A DNA stretch of 64,000 nucleotides from Luzula sylvatica. Lineage: Eukaryota > Streptophyta > Magnoliopsida > Poales > Juncaceae. The notes below the pieces were generated by a model. That model worked only from the letters and a program-made list of their open reading frames with translations. It did not search any database and was not told the DNA's origin. Numbering within the stretch: position 1 is the first letter of the stretch; the number at the start of each line of letters is the position of its first letter. Where the stretch lies: positions 12,312,893-12,376,892 of the forward strand of contig OX326960.1 in assembly GCA_946800325.1 (NCBI GenBank), written 5' to 3'. The position numbers and the translations under genes are program-made. Shown here in pieces: positions 23,875-34,669 of the stretch.

Positions 23875-26604
23875 GCATTGGAAGTGGTGGATGTGGACCA
23901 GCAGACAGACCTGATGCACGAATTGGAGGGGTTTATTATGAGATGCGTCATAGACCAGAACGGGAATCACGTGATTCAAAAATGTATAGAGTGTGTTCCT
24001 CGAGATAAAATCATGTTCCTGATTTCCTCTTTTCTCGGCCGTGTTGTCGAGTTTTCCACTAATCCACATGGTTACCGAGTCATCCAGGTATTATAATTTA
24101 ATATGGAGAGTGCTATGATAGACTTATTTTCTTATGATAAATCATTTTTAAAAAACAAAAATTTAATATTTGTCAACAAATAATTTTTTTTGTAAAATTG
24201 AACTGTATATTTATCATTTAATATTATACAAAATAGAAATTATGTATAATTAATTGTTAAATATCTAAAATATCTTTAAATATTTTTTTGAAAATGTGTC
24301 TTTCATAAAAATAGATCTATCACAGAACTCTCTATTTAATATTTATTTATTATATCTTATGTATAAAGTAGACAAATTTCTTGCAATTCTATGCCTCCAC
24401 GTCATCAAGGGTATTTGTGTAAAAAAAATATTTTTTAATTTACATTTTGGTCCTTTTTAATTTTAATTTTGGATTTTGGTCTTTTTTATTTACATTTTGG
24501 TCCTTTTTTTTATATTTTGGTCCTTTTTTACATTTTCAATTTATATTTTGGTCCTTTTTATTTACATTTTGATCCTTTTTAGTTTCAATTTATTTTTTGG
24601 TCCTTTTTATTTACATTTTGGTCCTTTCTTATTTACATTTCGGTCCTTTTTACATTTTTAATTTATATTTTGGTCCTTTTTAATTTTAATTTATATTTTG
24701 GTCATTTTTATTTATATTTCGGTCCCTTTTACATTTTGATCCTTTTTCCTTATTTTACATTTTGGTCTTTTTTTACATTTCGTATTTTTTTCCTATTTTA
24801 CATAAATATTTAAAATTTGGTCTTTTTTCCGATTTTAGAAGCACATGAACAAATGCTATTTATACAAATTATATTAGAAAATAATATCCGTGATAGACTA
24901 ATTTCATGAGACTTATGCATCTATTGACATAATGATATTTGCAAATATGTCATGATTAGATTAATTTAGTTCAAACGCATGCGCGTTCATTCACACACGC
25001 GTTAATTCTATTTAAATAATTATATAAAAAACATCGCGCGCAATTGCGCGGGGATAAAGCTAGTATATTCTAAATTACAAACTATAGTTATACTTTTTTT
25101 GTATTTTTCAGAGAATATTGGAGCATTGTGACGATGCAGAAACGCAAAGAATAATGATGGCAGAAATCATGCCTTGTATAATTACCCTGGCTCAAGACCA
25201 ATATGGAAATTATGTCATTCGGGTTACTATGAAATTAATAAATTAATTTTTTATTTTTATTATTTGATAGATTTATTTATATGATTACTGTAGCATATTT
25301 TGCAACACGGGAATCCAGAAGAGCGATCTGTAATAATAACAAAATTAGTGGGCCAAATTGTAAAAATGAGTCAACAAAAATTCGCATACAAAGTGGTGGA
25401 GAAATGCTTGACTTTCGGTACGCAAGAGGAGCGCCAGATCTTGATCAATGAAATCCTCGGTACCACTTACGAAAACGAATCGTTACAGGTACATATGATT
25501 TTATATTATGGAAATTTTTAAAAAAATTCCATAATTTTTTGGATATTGTATAAAAAAATTATTTTATTGGAAACTCCAAAAAACCCTCAAACCAATTTTT
25601 TTTTTTTCAAATTCCCCTATATGGATTAAATCTAACTTTGAATGGGATTAAATATTTTTTGGACGATAATACTCTTTTATTTTCATATTTTATAATAAAA
25701 AAATATATTTTTCGTTATATTTTATTAATTTTGAAAAATCTCTAAAATATTTTTTAACATATAATAATTTAAAAAATATATATATTATGTGTTATAGTTA
25801 TATAATTTTAATATTCATTTATTATTTTTGTCAAGAAATACTCACAACAAATAATAATAAATTAAGCAACAATATTAATGTAACACTTCCAAATTATTTG
25901 GTAGAAAAATATCATTTAACGTCTAGTTTTTATTTTCATTTTTTATATGTATTTTTATAATTCCATGATCTTTTATTTTTTAAATATTTTCATGTCTGAT
26001 TTTTTAACATTATTGTTTAATTTTTTTTATTATTTGATGTTAGTTTTACTGAAAAAATAATAAATGAAAATTACATATAACTGTAGCATATAATAATTAT
26101 TCTATTGAAATAATTATGTGTTAAAAATATTTATGAATTTTTTAATTAATACAATGTAACGAAAAACAGTTTTTTTTTACTATTAAATATGAAAATTGAA
26201 GGGTATTTTGGTCCAAAAAATATTTAACCCATCCAAAATTAGAGTTAACCCTTATAGGGGGTATTTGAAAACAATAATTAGTTTAAGGGAGTTTTTTTCA
26301 GTTTCTAAAAAGATATGGGTTTTTTTTTTTACAAAATCCAAAATTTTTGAGGGTTTTCAAAAATTTCCGTAATTATAGTACAATAATTAAAAAAAATATA
26401 ATAATGTTTGTTCTAATTATTATTTGAAGGTGATGGTGAAGGACGAGTTCGCCAACTACGTGGTACAAAAGGTTCTAGAAACTTGCAACGAAATACATCG
26501 ACAACTCATTTTGTCGCGAATCACTACTTATTTGAGTGTTCTGAAGAAAAGTAATCCTGCAAAAAATATTATACTTCGTATCGAAAAACTTATATCTGCA
26601 GGAG
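23875..26604 (+). CDS. PUM: Pumilio (PUF) C-terminal half, possibly fused to SEC1 and F-box exons
   Basis: PUF proteins bind mRNA 3' UTRs through eight helical repeats. Here only the part from about repeat 4 onward is present: exons 23875-24087, 25112-25222, 25294-25488 and 26430-26604. Signatures are [46 protein letters not shown] and [14 protein letters not shown]. Some base-reading positions deviate: repeat 6 ends NYVIR instead of NYVIQ, and repeat 7 has AYKVVEKC where ASNVVEKC is usual. No stop was found in these exons. There is no Pumilio start exon, and the first exon is in phase with SEC1 copy B. The last exon ends in phase 1 (ISAGG) and joins the F-box exon in frame. One intron holds Helitron 4. 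Confidence 0.75.
24355..25063 (+). mobile_element. Helitron 4 (709 bp) in a Pumilio intron
   Basis: Starts TCTTATGTATAAAG after A and ends with the palindrome CGCGCAATTGCGCG (25037-25050) and GGGGATAAAGCTAG before T. The subterminal block has 'gcctccacgtcatc' in place of the GCCACGTCACC seen in other copies. Inside it is little more than the TTTGGTCC minisatellite shared with Helitron 1. It lies in the sense orientation between the first and second Pumilio exons. Confidence 0.88.
25511..26371. repeat. Foldback MITE-like element in a Pumilio intron
   Basis: Terminal sequences mirror each other: left 'ggaaatttttaaaaaaattc' then 'tttggatattgtataaaaaa'. The right end, as complement, reads 'cggaaatttttgaaaaccct' then 'tttggattttgtaaaaaaaa'. 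The interior is AT-rich without coding capacity. It is the same type as 13145-13870. Flanking target duplications are not clear. Confidence 0.5.
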
Positions 26605-26700
26605 GTAAATTTTACTTACATACCCTTTTTTAATATTTAGTATTTTTTATGGTTTCGAGTCGTAATAATATATTTTATTTTTTATTTTTTTATAATGCAG

Positions 26701-27878
26701 GAAGGATTGTGTCTTTAGGTTGGAGCGATTTAGACTGTGGAATTTTAGGTCTAATAGCAAAAAAACTAAATGATATAAACGAATTTGTATATTTCCGAGC
26801 AGTATGCAAGAGGTGGAACTCGGCGTCAGAGAGAATCGAAGACCAACCGCAAGTTTTACCGTGGTATTTACAGTCCATGCCCATACATAAATGGCCCCAT
26901 TTTTGCTATTCGTAACGTAATATTCGGATATTTGAACAGTCCCCTGTCGTTCCAAATTACATATATAAAAATCTTCAGAATTCACGCGATGCAAAGTTCT
27001 TTGCTCTCCACTCGTCAACAGTTTGTAAGATACGTTCCGATGATATGTTATATAATCGCGTAGAGGGTTTTTCCGAGAGGTACCTTCTCGTACATGATTT
27101 TTTCGAGAATACTTCATCCCTTTTTAACCCGCTAACAAAGACTCGGATCCTCATCCCGAATTTCGTTCCGAATTGGTCCGGTGAAAGTTACATCCTCTAC
27201 ATGGGACCTAATCGCAATATTGATTCTGTACCGGCAAATAATTATCAAATTCTCATTATCTATTTTAGTGTGGAACGAGGAAGAGAAGGAGAGGGAGATG
27301 CAGAGGAGGAGGAGGTGGTGGTGGTGGAAGAGGAGAACTGTGGAAAGGCATATGTGATTGTATATGCATTTACACAGTTTGGATTAGTGAAGAAAAAGAA
27401 AATTAGAGTACCTTACAATAATTTATCAGTTACATATTGGAACGATAAATTATTCGTTATTGAGAGTAGTGCAGAAGAAACGAAGGTTTTTAGCTTGGTC
27501 ACAGGAAATCAAATATATGTGATTACTGAGAATCTTGGCTATGAACCATGTTACACGTTCAATGCTAGCGGGTTCCTAATGCGGGTAATCGAATACGACG
27601 AGAAGATGGAGGTGTACCGATTAGTCGAATCTGGTACTCAAGCGAAGTGGGAGAAGTTATTGGGAATTGGGGATCACGTACTATTTGTGGGTCACTACAA
27701 TAGATGTTTGGCTCGCAAAGCAAGTGATATTGGCTTGAAGGCGAATTGTATATATAGTGCAGAATTAAGAAACGGCAAATATGTTATTTGTCGATACGAT
27801 TTAAATAACAATGATCAACTTGTGCTTCCTTTCGACATCGACTTCGAGGGCACTTGGTTCGTGCCATGTGTTTATTAA
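26701..27878 (+). pseudogene. F-box/DUF295 protein exon with one premature stop
   Basis: F-box proteins are substrate adaptors of SCF ubiquitin ligases. The frame opens right after an AG acceptor: GRIVSLGWSDLDCGILGLIA, then LNDINEFVYFRAVCKRWNS, a typical plant F-box. The DUF295-type beta-propeller region follows (LPWYLQS; LVHDFFENTSSLFNPLTKTR; KIRVPYNNLSVTYWNDKLFV). A single TAA at 26913-26915 interrupts an otherwise continuous frame to 27878. There is no ATG of its own before the F-box, and the exon start (RI) resembles the end of a Pumilio protein, so the gene body appears fused to the Pumilio terminal exon. If read from 27045 the remaining 277 codons lack the F-box. Confidence 0.75.
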
Positions 27879-28055
27879 CTTGCTTTTCTCTCTTTCTTTA
27901 TTTTTTTCAAATCTGAGTCTTTGGGAGGAGTTTTCTTTGTAAATGAGTTTTATTGATTTCGTGTATATTAGTATTTAATATTCGGAAAATTAAATATTTT
28001 AAACACTTCTTAAATTAATTAGTAAAATATACATTGCCCAAAATACTTTTATTCC

Positions 28056-28290
28056 CTTTTCATCCATGTGAGTGTTATTGATGACAAATATACAATATAG
28101 GAAAATATTAATTATTATAAATCATAAAATATTATATCAAAGAACATGGATATGAATCTGATCTGGCACTCCGTCCGAACCGTATCTGATATGTTTGACA
28201 CGCCCTCCATCCGAACCGTATCTGATATGTTTGACTCACCCTCCATTAACGCGTAACGGCGCGTTTCTATAAATAGATCTCTTCTTTCGT
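28056..28290 (+). promoter_or_regulatory. Duplicated F-box-gene promoter, copy 1
   Basis: Near-identical to 28872-29110. It contains two copies of a roughly 36-bp unit, 'ccgaaccgtatctgatatgt' plus 'ttgac', and a TATA box (tctataaatagatc, about 28266). The sequence is joined directly at about 28288 to the middle of an F-box/DUF295 coding region. The promoter thus lacks its natural first exon. Confidence 0.7.
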
Positions 28291-28897
28291 TCCCAATTGG
28301 TCCGGTGAAAGTTACATCGTCTACATGGGACCTAATCGCAATATTGATTCTGTACCGGCAAATAATTATCAAATTCTCGTAATCTATTTTCGTGTGAAAG
28401 GAGGAAGAGAAGGAGATCGGGATGTAGAGGAGGAGGTGGAAGAGGAGAAATGTGGAAAGGCATATGTGATTGTATATGCATTTGCAGAGTTTGAATTAGT
28501 GAAGAAAACGAAAATTAGAGTACCTTACGATAATTTATCAGTTGCGTATTGGAACGATAAAATATTCGTTTTTCGGTATAATGATGAGATAACTGCAGGA
28601 GAAACGAAGGTTTTTAGCTTGGTCACAGGAAATCAAATATATGTGGTTACTGAGAAGTATTGGTTTGGACCATTTTACACGTTCAATGCTAGCGGGTTCG
28701 TAATGCGGGTAATCGAATACGCCGAGAAGAGGGAGGTGTACCGATTAGTCGAATCTGGTACTCAAGCGAAGTGGGAGAAGTTATTGGGAATTGGGGATCA
28801 CGTACTATTTGTGGGTATGAACAATAGATGTTTGGCTCGCAAAGCAAGTGATATTGGGTTGACTCACCCTCCGTCCGAACCGTGTGAGTATTATTGA
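28290..28897 (+). pseudogene. Truncated F-box/DUF295 duplicate
   Basis: A second copy of the C-terminal part of the F-box gene (28290-28857 corresponds to 27168-27737), encoding YMGPNRNIDSVPANNYQILV, KAYVIVYAFAEFELVKKTKI and GDHVLFVGMNNRCLARKASD. It lacks the F-box and the last 40-odd residues. At about 28858 it runs into the next promoter copy, giving a stop at 28897. The open frame from 28325 would give 190 residues. It is a by-product of unequal tandem duplication. Confidence 0.8.
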
Positions 28898-29160
28898 TGA
28901 CAAATATACAATATAGGAAAATATTAATTATTATAAATTATAAAATATTATATCAAAGAACATGGATATGAATCTGATCTGGCACGCCCTCCGTCCGAAC
29001 CGTATCTGATATGTTTGACACGCCCTCCATCCGAACCGTATCTGATATGTTTGACTCACCCTCCATTAACGCGTAACGGCACGTTTCTATAAATAGACCT
29101 CTTCTTTCTTCTTTTCCTCAAATCATCCTTATATCCCTCGCCCAAGAAAAAATAAACTCT
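28872..29160 (+). promoter_or_regulatory. Duplicated F-box-gene promoter, copy 2
   Basis: Same sequence as 28056-28290, with TATA box tctataaatagacc at about 29086 and a CT-rich leader after it. No F-box coding sequence follows. At 29192-29220 there is a 29-bp match to the Pumilio fragment at 37594-37621. Confidence 0.7.
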
Positions 29161-29885
29161 AATCCATCCTTTCGTATCAAATCACCATACTAGAGAAAAA
29201 TATAATGTTTTCTGAAATATGATTATTTAACATCGCAGGACGTGTCATATGATTTCCCTCCAATATTTTATTATCGCAAAATATCATCCAATAAATTGTT
29301 CCTGGCATTTTTATTTTCAATAAGTTCAAATACTGTTTGTTATTTATTTTTTTTATTGAGAATGTTTGGTCCATTGAAAGGAGTCTTATAATAATAAAAA
29401 AAAAGTCACACAAATTTGCTTGGAAGCAAGGATCATTTATGGTTTCTGTTCATGCATGCATGTATATGAGATGAAACAAATTTTTGCACGATACCATCTA
29501 CGTAAATGCAAAGAGTATATTTGCTCCCAATCAAATATGCATGATATTTGAGTTAATTATATTACCAAAATTTCAGACACTTCTTGATCATCTTCTTTGA
29601 AAAATAATAAAACGATCGCGTTTACTAAAACAAATTTACAAATTAGTTTATCGGTTTGTAATATACTATAATGAAATACCGGAGGAAATCAAATATATAT
29701 CCTTCCAATAGAGTGGTTTTCGAAGTAATCACACAAGGAAACTTCTTCACTCAGGTCCAACCATGGAGTCATCTTCTCTAATCCAATTATTGGCAACTTT
29801 CCATCCGATTTGATTGACGTCCATGCTCTCTAATCTTCTCCATTTGATATCTAAAGGCCTTTTTATTTGTAAAAATTAAACTATA
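29160..29885. other. Unassigned segment before Helitron 5
   Basis: I see no gene here. It holds the short Pumilio-like match at 29192-29220 and AT-rich sequence, with a moderately GC-richer part (29720-29860). The last bases 'aattaaactata' form the left host flank of Helitron 5. Confidence 0.4.
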
Positions 29886-30399
29886 CTAGCGTTGCACCCG
29901 CGCAATGCGCGGGTTCGTTGTAAATTTTTTTCTCCTATTTTCTTCTGATTTTTATATTTGAGTGAGTATTTGTTAAATAAACATGTTTTATGATACGATG
30001 CACGCATTGCAAAAACAACATATTTTACGAAGGTAAAAGATTAATATTGAAAAAATATCTTCCTACATTATAGATGCATTGTATGCATTATGCAAAGAAG
30101 CAACGCACAAATTGCGAATATATAACGAAAAAAACAATACATCACTTACCCACCTTTTATTAATGAGATACATTACAATAATATCTAATTTTAATTAATT
30201 TAATTATTAAAAATAATGCAGTCAAATGCATACAAAATAACAAACACTAAAAATGCAACGACGGTGTGTTTTCCTCAATAAATCACGATTTTTATAAATT
30301 GTAAAGCAATAACAGTTTGAATCGTTAAAGAGCATGATTTCTTGAAAGATTTAAGCGGAACCTGCTTTAAAATTTGTTTATTTTCTATACATCATTGGC

Positions 30400-32275
30400 A
30401 AATATGTTCCTGTATTCATATTTTTGTTTGTGTTTGTATTTGTAGTTGTATTTCATTTTCGTCTTTCGTATATTCTTACTTCGCATTTCAAATTTCGCAT
30501 TTGTATTTGCATTTGTATTGGTATTGCGCATATTCTTACTTCGTAATTCATGTTTCGTATTTCGTTTTTATGATTTAGGATTTAGGATCTAGGGTTAATG
30601 TTTAGGATTTAGGATTTAGGGTTTAGGCTTTAGACATTAGGTTTTAGGCTTCGAGTGTAGGGTTTGGGGTTTATGGTTTAGGATTTAGGGAGAATTCGTA
30701 ATTCGTAATTCCTAGTTCATAATCTTGTTCGTATTCACGTTTGTATTCGTATTCGTGTTCGTATTTCAAATTCATATTTCATACTCGTATTGATTTTTTT
30801 TTGTCATTTGTATTTGTCTTCGTACTCGTATTTCATAATTCACATTTCTTACTTCGTATTAGTATATTAATTTATGTGTATTCGTATTTTTATTTTTATT
30901 TGCAAATTATTTGTCTTTCGTATTCTTATTCACATTCTTGTATATGGATTCGTGCTCATGTGCTCGTGTATTATTCGTATTTTTACTCATTTTTCAATTT
31001 ATGTGTATTCCTATTTTTATTTTTATTTGTAAATTCTTTGTAGTTCATATTTGCGGAATTTTTTTGGGTTTCTTAATTTGTATTTGTATTAATGCTATGT
31101 TGTATCTCTTAATTTGGTATTCATTACTCGTAATTCATAATTGTATTAGAATTCTTGTTCGTGCTTTCGTCCGTGTTCGTATTTGTATCATATTTCATTT
31201 TCATATTTTTTACTCGTGTTGGTATTTCGTATTTGTATTTGTATTTGTATTTTGTATTCATATTTCGTGTTTATATTCTCGTTCGTATTCGTATATTCGT
31301 ATTTGTGTATTTGTATTCGTGCATTATTTTTATTCGTGTATTCTTATTAGTATTAGTATATGTTTGTATTGATGTGATTTTGTATTTCATAATTCGTCCT
31401 TCATTATTCGTATTTCTTAATTTCTAATCGTATTAGTATTCGTCTTCGTGCTTGTATTCATATTCGTATTTAATTTTTTTTATTTCATACTCGTGTTGGT
31501 ATATCATATTTATATATATATTTCACAGTTGTATTCCATAATTATATTTGTATTTGTGCGTGTAAGTGTATCCCGTCAAAGTATCTGTATTTGCATTTTT
31601 ATGTATATTTGTATTTGTATATTTTTTTCGCAGCCTCGATTTTGTATTCGTACTTCGTATTGGTGATACTAATTCATATTTTTATACGTATTTAGCATTT
31701 GTATTACATATTTGTATTTGGATTTCGTATTTTCACGATGATAATGATGATGTGGTGGCAACATTTGTTGTTGTTGTTGACAATGATGATGATGATTATG
31801 ATGATGATGATTATATGATGATGATGATGACGACGACGACGATACGAAGAAGATGTTGATGTGTTTTTTTGGTATTTCTTGTTAGTATTTATATTGTTTC
31901 GTTCATGTATTTTTATTTTTATTTGCATTTTTATTTGTATTTTACTATTTGTCTTTGTATTGCAATGTTTCTATCGGTGATATATTTCGTTTTTGTTCAT
32001 GTATTGTTTTTGTATTTTACTATTTGTATTTTTATTGTGGTATTACTATTGGTGGTATTTGTTTTGTTTTCTTTGTATTCATATTTCATAATCGTATTCA
32101 TATTCTTATTTGTATTTTATATTTCGTATTTCTTAATTGTTTCGGTGTTGGTATTTGTTCTAATTTTTCGTTTTCATATTTGTATTCTTATTTCGTTTTT
32201 GTCTTTGTATTCGTTTTCTTATTGTGTAATTCGTATTTTTTATTTTGAATTCGTATTTTAGTTTCATGATTCTAT
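30400..32275 (+). repeat. TTCGTATT-type degenerate short tandem repeat
   Basis: Nearly 1.9 kb of degenerate 6-12 bp units such as 'tattcgtatttgtattcgta'. Long open frames (30741-31043, 30911-31372, 31869-32261) give only F/V/Y/I/C-rich peptides that follow from the repeat. It is not coding. A (GAT)n and (GAC)n microsatellite lies inside at 31738-31857. Confidence 0.9.
30572..30695 (+). repeat. Degenerate telomere-like TTTAGGG tract
   Basis: About a dozen variants of the plant telomere unit in one direction: 'gatttaggatttaggatcta', 'gtttaggatttagggttta' and so on, diverging at both ends into the TTCGTA repeat. It is an interstitial telomere-like sequence inside Helitron 5, probably an expanded low-complexity tract and not a chromosome-end relic. 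Confidence 0.75.
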
Positions 32276-32299
32276 AAGAATTTATACTTTTAACGAATG

Positions 32300-33060
32300 C
32301 AAGGACTTCTTCCTTGATATTAAACCTGCCGGCTCCTTTTTGATTCCACGAAATTGCTATCTAATGTCACACAAAGATTCCAAATTTAAGCTCAAACCTA
32401 CAATAATCTCAAATATCAAACTATATCAAATATACCACTGTAAATTATGAAAGTATCATATATAGGCCTGTAATTTCATAAAATACCAAATATACCCCTA
32501 TATTTCAAACAAAAAAATATATTATACCCCTAAAATTTATGGAAATTAGCAAACACTTTATTGTTTTTCAAATTCAACCCTATAATTTCTGAAATTATGG
32601 AAAGCACACCTATAATAAAAAAAAATGTCGAAGAAATGCATAAAATTAACCCACGACCAGAAACCTTAGAACTCACCTTTTTGTGCCACACAAAACCCTA
32701 GAGCTCGCGATTGTCGCATTCTCACACTGTTCAACTTGGCCTCTTGAAAACTGTTGGCGTCTCACGAAGAACTCATCATTGAACCAAAATCCTACAAATC
32801 ATCTTGGTTTTCCCCACGTAAAGATCCTGGTACAGGGCCCAAACTGTTTCATGAAAACTGTTGGCGTCACACTGTTCAACTTCGTCTCTGCTTCCGAGTC
32901 GATCGAAATGGATTTTGGTACAGAACACACATGCTCGTGCCTCTCTGATTTCCGAAAAAATGTCCTATTCAAAAATTTCATAAATAACCTTCAGAAACTC
33001 ATAATTCCAATTGAAACACTTTTTATCTGAATTAGGGTTTATGGACCTTTGCATATTCAT
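32300..33060. other. Helitron 5 interior with internal duplications
   Basis: No recognisable gene. The phrase 'aaaactgttggcgtc' occurs at 32748 and 32857, and 'cacactgttcaactt' at 32722 and 32870, so a segment of about 120 bp was duplicated with changes. The open frame 32683-33030 spans this duplication and shows no family resemblance. The part 32400-32560 has the 'caaatataccc' phrase repeated in several introns and elements of this window. Confidence 0.4.
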
Positions 33061-33119
33061 TTAGGTTAAAAATTCATCAAGTGCCAGCTAGGCAGAACCG
33101 TACAAAACGATACATATCA

Positions 33120-33337
33120 AAAATCAACATACCTTGCAACCAAAAGCAAGCATTCTTTTCAAAAGCAAGTACATTTTATGTTTTGAAGAACTAACTTGCA
33201 CTATTGTTACTGACAGTGTCGAGTTTTGTGTTTGTGGTTTAGCTATTGGATTTGAGCCTGATTCTTCTCGCGCTCGTGTTTGCATTAAACACCTAAATCC
33301 ATCTAAAACAACGTATAAAAAATTAGAAGAATATTAA
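33120..33337 (+). other. Unrecognised open frame in Helitron 5
   Basis: The frame 33134-33337 (67 codons) has a protein-like composition (CFEELTCTIVTDSVEFCVCG, then FEPDSSRARVCIKHL). I do not recognise it. It is on the strand opposite to the element. It may be a captured exon or chance. Confidence 0.25.
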
Positions 33338-33399
33338 ATAATTAAGCAATCAATTACATTAATTATTTTCTCCGTTCCCAGCGCATCGTAATTACGCCC

Positions 33400-34660
33400 G
33401 CGCCTCACGTCTTCGGGGCGAGTGTTTCGTACCGCTAGGGCTTCGACCGCGTCTCCGTCGCCAGCGCCTCCCGTCTCCGTCGCCAGCGCCTCCTGTCTCC
33501 GTCGGGAGCATTTGGTGCCGCTAGGGTTCCGCCGCTCTCTTCCTTCCTTTTTCCTGGCTCGACTCGAGAAAATGAAAAGAAAGAAGAGGGTCAAGTTAAA
33601 TTTGTAAATTAATTCAGTAATTGTTAAATTAATGTTAATTGAGGCGAAATGGGACCAATATAAGATCGATATGTAGCCACATTGAATTAGCCGACTGGCG
33701 GCAGTATCAAATATGATCTCTCTCTCCCCTGACCAGCATCCGCCTTCCGGTACTGTCACAACAGCCTCGATCGCCCCCAACGACACCAACAGATCTAGTT
33801 CCCTGTGACAGACTACACCAACCCCTGCAATCGACTCTGCCGGCGCTGCACCTTACCCTAGAATAAACAGATAACGCAACATCATGAAAATTAAACAAAT
33901 AAAAATAATGTTGCGCAACTAATTTTGAATAGATTAACCAAACTAAATTCAAGATGGGTCATACATTTCTTACCAACAACTTCGAGATCGAGGTGCCACT
34001 GTCGCCAGAATTGTCCATAATTTGTATAGCTAGAATATATTTTCCTGAAATTGAAAACAAAAAAAATTTGAACTTGCAAATATCAATTTTATGACTTCTC
34101 AAAACCCCAAAAATGGCTAATTTCATGTATACCCCTCCAAACTTGAAAATAGTAGAAGAAAATGATTCTAAATTTGTACCGATCACCAAATTTTGAAATG
34201 TAAGCAAAAGAAGAGCACCAGATTGAGATAAAAACAACTTGAGAGGGAAAAAACAACTCAACTGGTCAAAAATTAAAACTGAAAAATCAAAGAAAAACAA
34301 ATTTCAATAATTTCAATCTCAAAATTGAACCTGATAAGAAAGAAATTCAAAATCGATACCTTCGAAACTCTGAAATCAAAGAACTATGAATGGAATGAGA
34401 ACCGAAACCTCCAAAATACGAACAAAGAACAATAGAAGGGAAGAGATGGGAGGAAGAAAATGACGTCACTCTCTATTGCGGCCTCCATTGCCAGAGCCTC
34501 GCAACGTCGCCAGCGCCTCACGTCTCCGTGGCGAGTGTTCCGCTAGGGTTTCGCATCCGCTAGGGTTTTTTGGGGAGGGGGCTTTTTTTTTCTTTTTTCT
34601 TGGTTGTGGAACTGGTGAGAAAGAGGGAGCACATGGGAATTATTAAGTCAACAAAACAAG
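33400..34660 (-). promoter_or_regulatory. Two related telobox leaders in Helitron 5
   Basis: Segments 33400-33570 and 34480-34640 share 'cgccagcgcctc', 'cacgtct(c/t)cg' and 'ccgctagggtt'. On the minus strand they read as CCCTAGCGG teloboxes followed by GC-rich exon-like sequence and donor-like sites. They are similar to each other and to the leaders in Helitrons 2 and 3, suggesting one ancestral captured leader that was duplicated. Confidence 0.45.
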
Positions 34661-34669
34661 GGGGAATTT

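Noticed and set aside
30572..30695. Chromosome-end telomere
   Set aside because: The TTTAGGG variants are few, degenerate and embedded in other repeats inside a transposon.
30741..32261. Long plus-strand open frames with hydrophobic, membrane-like translations
   Set aside because: They follow from the TTCGTATT repeat, which yields F, V, Y, I, C and S codons in all frames. Overlapping frames are equally long, so they are not genes.
33334..33789. 151-codon minus-strand open frame as a gene
   Set aside because: It combines a GC-rich leader segment with AT-rich sequence, has no family resemblance and lies in Helitron cargo.
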